Positions 21,056 through 33,360 of a stretch of DNA of 64,000 nt are shown here, piece by piece. The notes beneath the pieces were generated by a model. It was not told where the DNA came from. It worked only from the letters and a program-made list of their open reading frames with translations, and made no database searches. A program made the position numbers and the translations under genes. This DNA comes from Dendrocalamus latiflorus (lineage: Eukaryota; Streptophyta; Magnoliopsida; Poales; Poaceae): assembly GCA_017311315.1 (NCBI GenBank), contig CM029612.1, positions 25,006,831-25,070,830 on the forward strand. The letters are read 5' to 3'. Positions within the stretch are counted from its first letter, which is position 1; the number at the start of each line of letters is the position of its first letter.

Positions 21056-21571
21056 GTGTTGATTGTCATTGAATGTTATATATGTATACATATGCTTTAT
21101 GCTTGGTCGGTTGGTCTTACTCCTACAGACAGTCTGTAACAGACCGAGGCAGCAATGTCAATCCTACAGACCGGTTGATACTTGACAGGGAGCAATGTCA
21201 ATCATTGGAGAAAATATGACAGCTCTACATACTCACAATATACTGGAGTACTTCTAAAGTTCTAATTCTATTGCTAGTAGTATATATTGTTGCCTACTTG
21301 TCTCACTAGTTACTATATCGTTTGCAATTTACGTCAATTTTGGTAAATATGGTCTTTACCGACACCGTACCAAACTAAATTGGGAATTACCGATATTGAA
21401 CCATATTTTTAAAAATATTGTATTTACCAAACTAACAATACCGTATTTACCGTATATATTGTATTTATCGAACCATAGTTCCCGAAATAACCAAATGAAT
21501 AGCCCTACCATAGTCACTGAGGCAACCATACTGTACTAGGGCCAACAACAACCAAGAACACCACTCTAGGT

Positions 21572-23104
21572 TGTAGGATCAAGGATAACCGACTAGAGGG
21601 AAGTGAATAGGAGGTTCTAAAAATTCTTTCCTTCTAAAACTAATTACCACAATTTATAGCTAGACATGATTTCAAAGCAATTCAAACCTATATAATTCTA
21701 GTATAGCTAAGGCACCACAAGCACAAATCTCTACAGGTATATATCTAGCATAATTAAATAAGACAATCTCAATAATCACAATATGCTAGAAATATAAGTG
21801 CGAAAAGTAGAGTTAAAGAAATGACCAAAAGATAAGGGATGTTTTCCCATGGTGTCGAAGACTTTTCGGTCTTCACTAGTCCACGTTGAGGAAAGTCTAA
21901 GCGACTTGGACCGACTTCACAAATTAAGCCTTGCTCCTCAATCCACTATTTGTTGCTCTTCCTCCGCTCCGGAGATGGTGAGCACCTAACCACTCACAAG
22001 TAAGCGCCGAGCCTCTTTACAATCTTCTTAAAGAGGTCACCTTGCAATCTCCTGCCAAGGCCGTCTAGGTGCTAACAAGCACCAAGAGTAATAAACCAAA
22101 ACTTCGCTTGATGGTGATCAAGTGACAAGGATCAACTAGAATGGATGCACTTGATTTTTGGCTCAACTATCTCAAATGAATGCAAAGTGAGTAAATGAGG
22201 TGTGGGAGAGTGCTCTATTGCTCAAGGATGTTAAATAAAGTGTCTAGCACTGTCCTTGAGCAGGTGGGGAGGTATTTATACCCCCACCAACTAAATATAG
22301 CCATTGTAAGAAGTTTTCTAAATATTTCAGGGCGAGCGGTAGTACCATAGTTCAAATTTCAGTACTACCACACCTGTTCTGACACAATAGTAATGGTTGA
22401 AAGTCGGCATCCTACTACCACTGTTGTAATCACGGTAGTTCCGATCTTTGGAAGTTTTGATTTCTAGCATGGTACTTCCATTTGTTTCGGAGACCAAAAC
22501 ATGGTTCTCTTTGGAAAAAATGTATCACCTAGATTTTTGGAACTTTTGGGTTCCGGTAGTACCGCTTAGGTATCTCTGGTAATACCATTTTCCAGAGAAA
22601 CTAAATATTTGAAAGGGAACACTCTGGAAAAAACGTATTGCCAACTAAACGTCTGTACTTTCGAGTTTCGGTAGTACCGCACTACCACCCGGTCATACCG
22701 CACAGCGGTAGTACTGCCAGTTACACACCGGTACTACCGATTTTCCTGACAATGCACAATTGGCTTTTAATTTTAAGTGCATGCATGATTCTAAATTGAT
22801 CCATGTCACAAGAACATGGTATCAAATTACTAGCCATGATCCCTCTTAATAGTATAACATTTATCCTATAATTCATTCTTCCATCCTTTCTCCTAAGATC
22901 AGTAAAATCAAAAAGGGATCCTAGACTATTTATACCTTTATCTTGAACTATCTTGATCCGCATGTTGACCTCTAGTATGCATTTCCAGGTTGTCATGTTC
23001 CTCACAGGGATTAAACCTTTCAAACACTCAACAAACAAATTAGTCCTATATTCACATATTGTCATTAATTACCAAAACTATTTTTAAGGGTCTAGATGCT
23101 TTCA
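21572..23104 (+). repeat. Large LTR-like repeat, copy A, possibly a solo LTR
   Basis: It starts TGTAGGATCAAGGATAACC and ends TCTAGATGCTTTCA, about 1533 bp. Flanks TAGGT and TAGAT could be a target duplication with one mismatch. A TATTTATA-type motif is at about 22272. From about 22330 to 22740 it carries many copies of GGTAGTACCG and its complement. No ORF of note. Copy B at 24922 and copy C ending at 43379 share its start. Confidence 0.65.
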
Positions 23105-24452
23105 TAGATGAGTGGTGTAACTTAATTCTCCATGCTCTAATGACACTGGAGCACTCAGAATAGACCCCAACCCACTCGTGAGGGCGGGCAAGGCAACAAC
23201 AATTATTATAGTTTTTATTCCATTCAATACAAAACCAATCGAAAGACTAATATTTTAATCTTAATAGCTACAAAAGATGTTAGGATAGAGCAATTATCAA
23301 GGATGACAATATAAACATATACTAAATTGAGAAGCATAACTAAGTAGGATTAATCAAAAGTAATTGATAACAAATAACATTTGCAAGTAAGGATATGAAA
23401 GTAATCCCATATAGAATATGTCCAACTATTGGGACACAACATGATCAAGGGTTCATGACCTGCCTTGCAACTCATAACCTTCACTGATCACTGCAAAGTA
23501 GTTCTTGGGAACTCCTTCCCCGGCTCCTAGAGCTCTGATGGTTGGTCGTAATCTAGCGTAGTACACAAAACACCAAATAAAGCTATTACAACAACTACAA
23601 GACTTGCAAACAATCAGCAAGAAATAGAAACACGATTGAAAAGGGTCTAAGATATTGTGCCCGGGGTTGAAGGAGAACTGAGAAGCTCAAGGGTGCGTGA
23701 GGATCAAAAGGTACTTTTTGTGTGGAACCAAGGGCAAGGTGGACGATGATGGTTTTTGGCAACTTTTGGTGACAAGAGTATGGGTGGTTCACCAGCAAGC
23801 AAAGAAGGCAACGACAAAGAACTCAGGCTTTGGCAGAGGAAGTGAAGGGAGTCAAGGGTGGATAAGTTCTTGAACTCAGCTTCTCCCACACTTGGAGGCG
23901 ACATGCAGATCCCACGTGTCAATAGTAATATGACTGGTGATATGGTGCCCATGCACGGGGACAAGGGGATGACAGAAAACAAGGTTGACACATGATAGAC
24001 AAGGCAGCGCATGATAGTCAGAGTGACCGAGGAATGGTTGGGGATCCAAGTAAATATTGGTGGCTAGCACTTGGGTAAGGCGACTACCACTGGTCAAGGG
24101 CTCTGGTTGGAAGACCCAGTCAAAGCTGAGTGCTCAGAAGACAAAGAAGAAGGCTTTATAAGCTCTGGCTGCTCGGGAATCTTCAAAGAATACGGGAGAA
24201 AGAAGAAGAAACTAGAAAAACACTTAAATAATGAAAGAGACCTTCATAAGTTTTAGAAATTTTGGGGCTGTCATAGAAATTAATATGTTTTCTGCCTGCA
24301 ATATCCCAACTATATTTTGTATAAAACTTAAGAATAATCGATCTTGTTGTAAAAAAACATGTTTGAATTCCAACAATATTTATGAGTGGTTAATATACCC
24401 GAAGGCTATTGCAACTACTTGCAAGTTTTAAGGATAATCTCCATTTGGAAGC
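23105..24452. other. Repeat-derived sequence without a recognised gene
   Basis: The minus strand has open frames around 23600-24010 with no recognisable domain and LTR-leader-like composition. I see nothing that supports a gene. Confidence 0.35.
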
Positions 24453-24731
24453 GTATCAATCTGGTTTCTTAGTTGCTTCTGGCTCCTGGCTTTTAGCTTT
24501 TGGCTGAATTACACTGTAGCAGCTATTAAATTTTTATGAGTCATTCAGTTAAAGGAAAATAAAGAAACATGAGAAAAAAAATGAAAAACACCGTTATATC
24601 TCTACAGACAATACAAAGGAAAAAGTGAGAAAACAAAAAACAAAAAGAGCCAAGGAGCCAAAATTAAGAATCCAACAAGTTCATTACAGCTTCTAACTTT
24701 TGGAAGCTAGAAGCCGAAGCCGGATTGAACA
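24453..24731. mobile_element. MITE, second copy of the element split by the Reina-like insertion
   Basis: About 279 bp. It aligns end to end with 10139-10228 plus 15298-15440, sharing for example GAGTCATTCA-TTAAAGG and GAAAAACAC. The ends GTATCAATCTGG and CCGGATTGAAC are inverted relatives of each other. Confidence 0.7.
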
Positions 24732-24921
24732 GTGCCTAGCCCAAAACAAGGTTAAGCTTAAGAAGTTTATTTATGTCTAGAAAATTAGGATTTTAGGTTT
24801 CAAAAAGTAGCGTTTCATGATTTCATGTGACTTGGAATGTGAGAAGTTTAGTACCACATGACTACTCTAAGTAAGAGACACTCTTAAGAGACACCCATTA
24901 AGGGTTTAGGCCACCGCACGG

Positions 24922-26190
24922 TGTAGGATCAAGGATAACCGATTAGGAGGGGGGTAAATAGGAGGTTCTAAACATTATTGTGTTCGAAAGGATAATTTTG
25001 ACCATTAAGAACTAACCAAGAATTCTAGCACAAATCAAAACATAAACAATTCTAGTTTCACCAAGGCACCACAAGCAAGTCTCTACAAGTATGTTTCTAG
25101 CTCAACAAGATATGGCAAAAACAATAGCTAGAAATATAAATACGAAATATTAAAGACAGAGAGATAACATAATCGATATGGAGACATACGATGTTTTTGC
25201 CGTGTTATCGAAGACTTGCCGGTCTTCACTAGTCCACATCGAGGAAAGTCCAAACGGATTGTACCAGCTCTATGAATTAAGCCTCAATGCCTCAATTCTA
25301 CTAATGGTTGTTCTTCCTTTGCTCTGGAGATGGCGAACACCAAGCCACTCACATACGGCGTCGAGCTTCTTCACAATCTAATTGAAGAGATCATCGCACA
25401 AACCTTCCCCAAGCCATCTAGATGCCGACAAATACTAAGAGTAATAAACCAAGGTGATTGCTTGAGGAGGATCAAGTGCCAAATGATCAATAAATGATGC
25501 GAATGCACTTAATAGCTCTCAACTACCTCTAATATGTGCAAAGTGAGTAAATGAAGTGAGGAGAGTGCACAACAAGCTCAAGAGTATTCAATGAGGTTTC
25601 ATATATATATATGTCCAAGAGCTGGTGAAGGGGTATTTATACTCCTCCCACTCAAATTCGACCATTTGGGGGCAATCTCTAAAACATTCAGTAGGGGCGG
25701 TAGTACCGCCGTGTATGGCCAGTACTACCACACACACTATTCAATGGCTATAACAGGTGCAATAAATGTGAACAAACTAGCCGTTATACCCTGGGTGCGG
25801 TACTACCACTAATTAGAATCGATACTACCGCTTACTGATTTCCAAAATCTTTGAAATGTCCCCAAAAACATGCTCTCTAAAAAAACATGTCGCATGAAAG
25901 TCCACTACTACCATCGGCCTGTAGTACCGATCCATAATGGTGGTACTACCACTGGTTGGTAGTACCGCAGGTACAGGCCGATACTACTGATTTCCCTGAA
26001 AGTTGTTTCCAAAAATTACTTTAGATGTGTGCATAACTATTTGTTAATCAAGATGGCACAAAGACACTTCTCAAGCTCCTAGACATGATTTCCTTTCATA
26101 GTATGGCATCTATCCTATCACACTGGTCTTTTCTCTAAAACTCGTAGGCCAACAAAATTAAAAGGGAACCTAAACTAAGTTTAATTATAA
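24922..26190 (+). repeat. Large LTR-like repeat, copy B (truncated)
   Basis: It starts TGTAGGATCAAGGATAACC and is collinear with copy A through the block TCTTCACTAGTCCAC, a TATTTATA site (about 25637) and a GGTAGTACCG/CGGTACTACC array (about 25690-25990). It loses similarity near 26190 before the family's 3' end. It is diverged from copy A, so the two look like independent insertions rather than one element's LTR pair. Confidence 0.6.
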
Positions 26191-26348
26191 ATGTTTAATT
26201 ATATCTAAAATAAAAAACTAATTATAAGCTAAGTTCAAAAAAATACAAATGATTTCACACGTAGTACTTTTACAAATGTTTAATTATCTCTAAAATATCT
26301 GTGATCTCCACTAAAACCAACCTTTAAAATGGTGACCGTATCTGCATC

Positions 26349-26595
26349 TGTTGTGGCTACAGACCAAACAGAGAGGGAGATGGTAGTGGAGAGTGATGAA
26401 GATAAGTGTAATGGCCTGGGTCCTCCCCATGGCTTGTACTCATATATATACACACATGAGGAGTGATTTTACAGTTATACCCTTACATCTGGTTATCCCT
26501 TCTGGGGGCAGTTATGTCATTACACATGGCCTGTTCTGGGCCTTATAATTTCCTACCAGGCCTGCTGGGTTTAGGTGGGGGCCACCCCTACGACA
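26349..26595 (-). repeat. 3' LTR of the Tat-type element
   Basis: 247-bp direct repeat of 37462-37708, bounded by TG and CA. Differences seen by eye: GTGATTT/GTGCTTT, CATCTGG/CATATGG, TGGGGGC/TGGAGGC and CTACGACA/CTATGACA. Confidence 0.92.
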
Positions 26596-26732
26596 GGAAC
26601 CTCTCATGGTGAAGGGCTTCACAGGGCCGAAGCCATGTCGCCGAGTCCTTTGGCCCCCTCCGTCCCCCGCGGCCTGTGAATTTCTTCAAGCTCGTGGCTG
26701 GGGAGCCTGAAGTCTGGGATGGTGGTAGAGGA

Positions 26733-27564
26733 GGCTGGCGCCTGAGTCGAAGCAGGCGCGCGCGCTCCGTCCCCTACCCTTCGAACGGGTGGCAGCGGAG
26801 GCTGGCGCCTAAGTCGAGTAGACGCGCGCGCTCCGTCCCCTACCCTTCGAACGGGTGGCAGTGGAGGCTGGCGCCTAAGTCGAAGTAGACGCGCGCGCTC
26901 CGTCCCCTACCCTTCGAACGGGTGGCAGCGGAGGCTGGCGCCTAAGTCGAAGTAGACGTGCGCGCTCCGTCCCCTGCCCTTCGAACGGGTGGCTGCGAAG
27001 CTGGCGCCTAGTCGAAGTAGGCGCGCGCGCTCCGTCCCCTACCCTTCGAACGGGTGGCAGCGAAGGCTGGCGCCTAAGTCGAAGTAGACGCGCGCGCTCC
27101 GTCCCCTACCCTTCGAACGGGTGGCAGCGACGCTGGCGCCTAGTCGAAGTAGACGCGCGCGCTCCGTCCCCTACCCTTCGAACGGGTGGCAGCGAAGCTG
27201 GCGCCTGAATCGAAGTAGGCGCGCGCGCTCCGTCCCCTACCCTTCGAACGGGTGGCAGCGAAGGCTGGCGCCTAAGTCGAAGTAGGCGCGCGCGCTCCGT
27301 CCCCTACCCTTCGAACGGGTGGCAGCGAAGCTGGCGCCTAGTCAAAGTAGACGCGCGCGCTCCGTCCCCTACCCTTCGAACGGGTGGCAGCGAAGCTGGC
27401 GCCTAGTCGAAGTAGGCGCGCGCGCTCCGTCCCCTACCCTTCGAACGGGTGGCAGCGAAGCTGGCGCCTAGTCGAAGTAGGCGCGCGCGCTCCGTCCCCT
27501 ACCCTTCGAACGGGTGGCAGCGAAGCTGGCGCCTAAGTCGAAGTAGACGCGCGCGCTCCGTCCC
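26733..27564. repeat. GC-rich tandem array, about 66-70 bp unit, 13 copies
   Basis: The unit runs GCTGGCGCCTAAGTCGAAGT, then AGACGCGCGCGCTCCGTCCC, then CTACCCTTCGAACGGGTGGC. CGCTCCGTCCC occurs 13 times. Small length changes (AAGTCGAAG versus AGTCGAAG) break any long frame. It lies inside the Tat-type element between the 3' LTR and the opposite-strand gene. Confidence 0.9.
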
Positions 27565-28102
27565 GTGCTGAGATCGGAGCTTGGCGCCGGTATGGTTGCG
27601 CTCCGGGGCTGTTGTGACCTTGCAGTCTGGTAGTGCGCTTTTAATGGCGGCTGGAATCACGCCGACGCCTGGCCTGGCAGAAGTCAGGCTGTCGCGTCGT
27701 GCAGTCTGCCATGCTGCAGGTGGGGCACGTGGCGACTCACGACTGGTGCGTCGTGGGATGTGAGCGGTTGCGTGACCGCGGCCGTTCGCCTCGTCCCCCA
27801 AGAAGTTGGACGCGTGTTGAGGATGTGGAGGCGTTGTGCGCTGCTTGGCCACCTACCCGGCACGGCCCTCTAGGTCCCGGCGGTTCTTCTTTCCAAATTT
27901 TGGACAGCCGAATCGCTGGGAATTTGATCCGTCGGTGCGTTGAGCCACCAGACAGGCGAGCGGCCTTTATAAGGTGCTAGCATTGAGGTGGAGGCACCCT
28001 TTCTTGCTTGGCTTTTTTGATCTGCCGCTTCGCTTCCGCCCGTGCTAATTGTCACGCCAGTTGCTCCTTTGCCTGCTTCTTCTTCCCTTGTCGCGAAGAG
28101 CG

Positions 28103-31044
28103 ATGGCTAGCCATGACGACGCCACCTACCACCCCCGCAGCGGTTCCTTGCCTAGCCAGGGCGAGGTGACCCATCCTTCCAAGGAGTACAAACTGGTGCC
28201 GCGGGGGAGCTCGCGCGCCAACAAGTGGTGGAACGCCATGGAGCAGTCGGGAGGCTCCTGCTCCCGTGTGCTGAGGAAGAGCCGCATGACGGAAGGGACG
28301 CTGCAGCGGCTCGTGGATGAGGGGAAGATCGTGGATCGCAATGGGGCTCGCCTACCCCGCCGGGACGAGACGGAGCCGAAGCCCGGGGCCATGGAGGCGA
28401 TTGTTTTCGTCGCGTTCTTCGATGCCGGCCTTCGAATGCCCTCCACGTTGTTCGTGGGCGAAATCCTACGGGCCTACAAGTTGGAGCTAGCCCAGTTGAC
28501 GCCCCACACGATACTCCGCCTAGCTGTCTTCACGTGGGCGATGCGGACAGAGGGGTGGCGTCCCAGCGCGAGCTTATTCGCCACCCTGCACGACGCACAC
28601 TGTCGACCCAGAAAGGTTGACGGGGCAGTGTCCAACTTCGGCGGTGTGGACTTCGTGCTCCGGGCGTCCTGCGCGACGTTGTTCCCTGTGCCAGCCTCGT
28701 CAGGGCAATGGGCGTCCGGCTGGACGCGGTGGTGGTTCTATTACACCGTGACCGACAAGAGCAGAATGCAGTGCCGAGGTGGGCCGATCTCGTTTAACAG
28801 TACGCCGAGTCTGAAGGCGGAGATTGACGACACGCAAAAGCTACAGAGCCTTGTCGGTGTCGCCCGTCGAATGAGCGTGCGCGACCTAGCCGAGGAGTTC
28901 ACGATGTATGGGGCGGCGCCACTCTCCTCTCGGGGGAAGTATGTTGGCCAGAATGGCCCCCGCGAGGACGGGTTCGATCCATCCGTATCTCGCCTACTTC
29001 CGCCCTCCGCCCCTCGTAAGTCGCCCAGCACGCTTTACGCGCGCCCTTGTATCTGTGTGGCTTCCGCCTAACTGACGTGATTTCCTGCGCAGTGGCTCGG
29101 CTAGAAGATGCGGAGCGCGCGATTGCGGCGCTCCTTGGCCCGTACACGCTTAAGGAGCACCGGGCTCGCGAGGCCGCAGTCAAGGCGGCTAAGCAGGGGC
29201 GGGTAAACCGCACCTGCGAGGCTGTGGGCATTGCGGTGCCCGAGCGTGTGGTGCCAGAAGAGCTTCCCGCCGGGACTCCGGGCGCTCAGGACGGTGATAG
29301 CCCTACGGGGGTGCTATCTTCGCGACGCCGGGCCCGTTCCCCGGCTGCCGTATGCGACCCGGCAGCCCCCCCGGCGGCTAGCCTAGCTGAGACGGGGTGT
29401 GCGACCGGCGGTGGGCCTGGCCATACTGTTTCGGAGGGGCGCACCGCCGCGTATCCCCCGGCACCTTCTGCCGACACCCACGATCCCGTGCTCGGGCTCG
29501 CGGCCCATCGTTGAGTTGGAACTCGTCAGCCCGGGGGGTGGCGTCGTTCCTGACGAGGAATCCACCGCAGCGGCCGACGAGGGCGTGCCCCCTACAGAGG
29601 AAACCGTGGGGGCGACGGTGACCGGAGCTGGTCCTGCCGTGGAAGAATCGCCTGTGCCACCGCAGGCGAAACGCCCTCGGACGCAGTCCCCGCCGCCAAA
29701 GGGGGGTCGATACGCTGTTGCGGGGCCTTGCCGCGGGATTACGGCGTCTGGCGCGACCGAGAAGACCTTTTCCCCGACCGTCGAGGCGCCCGCCTCCCCC
29801 TGGGTGGTCGAACCGGCGCCACTTCCTACCGCGACGAGGGGCGCAGGAGGTAGGTGTGAGTCCCTTTCTTCACCTGACTTCGCGAGACTCTCTCCGATCT
29901 GCTCGCTCATTCTGCCGACATCAGGCGAGACGACGTCTCCCGTACGTTGCGAAGGATCGAGCAGCGGAGGTATGCGCGAAGTCGGGAGCCTTGTGCAGGA
30001 TGCCCCGCAGGTGTCCGCTGCTGCTAATGTGGCCGTGGCCGCGATAAATCTTGGCGCGTTGGGGCCGGGGCTCGCTCGCTCGGACTTCCTCCCTCGCCCG
30101 GAGATATTTTGCGACCTCACCGCAGCCGCAGAGCGTGCCGACAATGGCCTCAACCGAGAGGTGCTGTCGTCATGCGCGGGGGACCTCCTAGCGCTTGCGC
30201 TGCAGGCCTCCGAGATGAGGGTAAATATTTGCGCTTCAGCTTGTAAGGTACTGCTGGACGCCTGCTGATTTGTTGTTTCTGCCAGACGCTTGCCCTCAGC
30301 CGGTCCTTTGACGAGGCCCGCGTTCGGGAGCGGAGGGCTCTGGAAGGCAGCCTCCGTGAAGCAAACACTGCTCTCGCCGCGAAGGATGAAGAACTTCGCG
30401 CGCTGGAGGGCGCCCTGGTGGCCGCACAACTCGAGGCCACGGAAGCTCGGAGCGCCGCGGCCGGGGAGCGCGCCGCCTTCGTGCAGCAGATCGCCGTCCT
30501 AGAAGGGGAGAACGCCCAGCTGGCGGAGTCTACTGCCGAGAACCGCCTCATCTTGGAAAATGCGTCCATGTCGGCGTGGCGGGCCATGGAGTCTCTGAAC
30601 CAGGCCCTCCGAGATCTGTGCGTCCGAGTGCCGGATACTACGCACAGGCCGGAGGCCCTGTCGGAGACGCTCGGGCTGATCGAGGAGGGGGCCGGCGTTG
30701 CTCTTCGTGGCGCCAGAACCTTTGGCGAGCACTGCAGCTATGTTGGTGCGTGCTTCGCCCTCGCCCTGCTTCATACTCGTGGGTGTAGGCATACCCATGA
30801 GCTAGCGAATCCTCAACTGGATCCTCCCGACCGACCAGAGGTTATGTCGGACGCCATCCGCTCCATCGGGCCTAGCCTGCAGAACTTCCATCAACGGATC
30901 TGGGGCCGCTTCGGGGAAGGCGCAGCGAGGGTCGCCGTGCAGCAGACGCTGCATGGGGAGGGGGACCTCCTCCAGTGGCTTGAAGGGGTCCTTCAGCGCC
31001 GCGACGACGACGGCACGGGCCCGTCCGCACCGCGCCAAGGCTGA
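28103..31044 (+). CDS. Extra ORF of the Tat-type element: 'putative gypsy type transposon' family protein with coiled-coil C-terminus
   Basis: Coded opposite to gag-pol. The first exon (28103-29015) encodes a domain with FVGEILRAYKLELAQLTPHT (about residue 115 on), characteristic of the grass family annotated Transposase_28 / putative gypsy type transposon (PF04195). An intron 29016-29092 (GTAAGT...GCAG) joins in frame to an Ala/Pro-rich segment. Near 29400-29514 the frame must change by one for the protein to continue to the next donor (30220). I see no clean intron there, so a frameshift is likely. A second intron 30221-30285 leads to an Ala/Glu-rich coiled coil (about 30290-30600) and a helical C-terminus ending at 31044. 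Its function is unknown. It is carried by several Tat elements and is not needed for recognisable pol chemistry. ATG 28103 was chosen; the open frame upstream has no ATG. Confidence 0.75.
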
Positions 31045-31194
31045 GCGGTTGGTTGGGTAAGGCAGGGGGATGATGTACTGGTTCTTACGCTTGTAACCAT
31101 GTAACCCCTTTGCTTTTATAATGGAACCAAGTAGTACCTTATGCTTGGTGTTACCTGCCGCCGAACACGGAGGGCAGGTCTGCGCATCTCGTTT

Positions 31195-31845
31195 ATACTC
31201 CGTGGAGTGGCGCGTGCGGAGGCGAACCTCGACGCTACGACTTCCTTTATAGTCCGGAGACTCGCGCGTGCGAAGGCGGACCTCGACGCTACGTCTTATT
31301 TAAAGTCCGTGGACTGGTGCGTGCAGAGGTGGACCTCGACGCTACGACTTCCTTTATAGTCCGGAGACTCGCGCGTGCGGAGGCGGACCTCGACGCTACG
31401 TCTTATTTAAAGTCCGCGGACTAATGCGTGCGGAGCTAGGCTCGACGCTACGTCTTCTTTATAGTCCGGAGACTCGCGCGTGCGGAGGCGAACCTCGACG
31501 CTACGTCTTATTTAAAGTCCGTGGACTAATGCGTGCGGAGCTAGGCTCGACGCTATGTCTTCTTTATAGTCTGGAGACTCGCGCATGCGGAGGCGAACCT
31601 CGACGCTACGTCTTATTTAAAGTCCGTGGACTAATGCGTGCGGAGCTAGGCTCGACGGTACGTCTTCTTTATAGTCCGGAGACTCGCGCGTGCGGAGGCG
31701 AACCTCGACGCTACGTCTTATTTAAAGTCCGTGGACTAATGCGTGCGGAGCTAGGCTCGACGCTACGTCTTCTTTATAGTCCGGAGACTCGCGCGTGCGG
31801 AGGCGAACCTCGACGCTACGTCTTATTTAAAGTCCGTGGACTTTG
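31195..31845. repeat. Second tandem array, about 105 bp unit
   Basis: Units alternate phrases CTTTATAGTCCGGAGACTCG, GCGTGCGGAGGCGAACCTCG and TTATTTAAAGTCCGTGGACT. From 31424 the unit is exactly 35 codons, so an apparent repeat protein is open on the plus strand. This is a by-product of unit length, not evidence for a gene. The array lies between the stop of the opposite-strand ORF and the end of integrase. Confidence 0.85.
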
Positions 31846-31962
31846 TTCTGGTCAGCGCGGACAGGGGACGCTCTGGGAACAGCAACCTTTATTGAACTCC
31901 CGTTTGCGCGGGCGAGCATCGCATAACAAAGGGCTGGTGGCTCTACGCTTGCTGTCCTGCTT

Positions 31963-33360
31963 CTAGGCGTAGTACCGCTGCAACCTGTCCGCGTTCCATG
32001 TGTGCCGGAGGGCTTGTCCTTCGAGCGTGGTGAGGCGGTACGCCCCCTTTGGCAACGCCACCATCACGATGTACGGGCCTTCCCACTTGGACTCCAGCTT
32101 GCCAACGGTCTCCGCCTGGAGTGCCACTCTGAGAACGAGATCCCCAGGCTTGAATCCCCGCGGGCATATAGAGCGGTCCCGAGTGCGCATTGTCTGCCGC
32201 GCATATTTCTCGACATGGTGGGCTGCGTCTGCCCGTATCCCGTCGAGGAGGTCCAAGGTCACACGGCGCTCTTCTTCGAGTGCTTGGACGAGGACCCTTC
32301 GCGAGCCGGCCTTGATTTCCTCGGGCGTCACCGCTTCGTCACCGAAAAGGAGCTTGAACGGCGTGAATCCCGTCGGGCGCGTTACCGTTGTGCGAAGCGA
32401 CCATAGAACGCTGTGAAGCTCGCTTGGCCACTTGCCCTTTGGTAGTCCGACCAGGCGCTTTTTTATGGCGGCGGAGATGGCGCCATTCGCCCGTTCGACC
32501 GCCCCGTTGGACTGGGGATGCCCTACTGAGGCGAATCGGTGGGTGATGCCCATGCTGTCACAATAGTCTTTGAAGAGGGTGGCGTCGAACTGCAGGCCGT
32601 TGTCCACCGTGAGCTCCCGGGGCACGCCGAAGCGACATATGATGTTTTGCCATAGGAAGCGCTGTATGGCCGCAGAGGTTACTTTAGCCAGGGCGACCGC
32701 TTCCGGCCATCTGGAGAAATACTCCAGCGCGACTACCACGAACCGGAGGTCCCCTGGAGCTCGGGCAAGTGGTCCTACTATATCCAGGCCCCAGCGTGCC
32801 AGTGGCCATACCGGGGGAATGGGGTTGAGGCTCGTCGGGGGCCTGCGGATGATGCGCGCCATCCACTGGCACCCTTGGCACCGACGGACGAGGTCCTAGG
32901 CGTCGGTGGTGGCGGTTGGCCAGTAGAAGCCTTGCCTGAACACCTTGCCGACTAATGACCTCGGTGCCAGGTGGGATCCGCACACGCCCGCGTGGATCTC
33001 CGCCAGGAGCTCCTTTCCCCCCTCAGTTGAGAGGCAGCGCAGGAGCGGTGCGCAAACCCCTCTCTTGTAGAGCATCCCTTCGAACACCTGGAAGGACCGT
33101 GCACGGTGCTGCAAGCGCCGAAGCTCGGCAGGGTCCTCCGGCTCGGCGATGCCTTGCAAGAAATTGAAGATGGGCTCACGCCAATCTCCTGGCCGATCAA
33201 TGCGGTGGACGAGCGCCGCGTCCCGGTTGTCCTGCGCGATGGCTGCCTGTGCTAATATCTCGTAAAACGCCCCCTCAGGGGGGCAGTTGTTGGCTGGCCG
33301 CCTTAGCGAGGGCGTCGGCCTGCTCATTCTCCGCGCGAGGGATGGCCTTGACGGTGACAC
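31963..33360 (-). pseudogene. Tat-type integrase region (zinc finger, DDE core), interrupted by TAG
   Basis: The minus-strand frame opens around 33360 with linker sequence, then a zinc-binding HHCC region (Cys pair in VRRCQGCQ). The catalytic core follows: first Asp in WGLDIVGP, second in TVDNGLQF, Glu in GAVERANG. It ends at 31963 with a DNA-binding C-terminal segment (GDLVLRV, WEGPYIV). An in-frame TAG at 32896-32898 splits the zinc finger just before DLVRRCQGC. The frame is also shifted relative to the RNase H frame upstream. It would paste element cDNA into the host genome, but this copy cannot be made as one protein without recoding. Confidence 0.88.

Noticed and set aside
21572..26190. 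Copies A and B as the two LTRs of one retrotransposon
   Set aside because: They are too diverged, copy B lacks the 3' end, no primer-binding site follows copy A, and copy A has its own near-duplicate flanks.
31424..31966. Apparent 180-aa repeat protein
   Set aside because: The open frame arises because the tandem unit is 105 bp, a multiple of three; no start context or conserved domain supports it.
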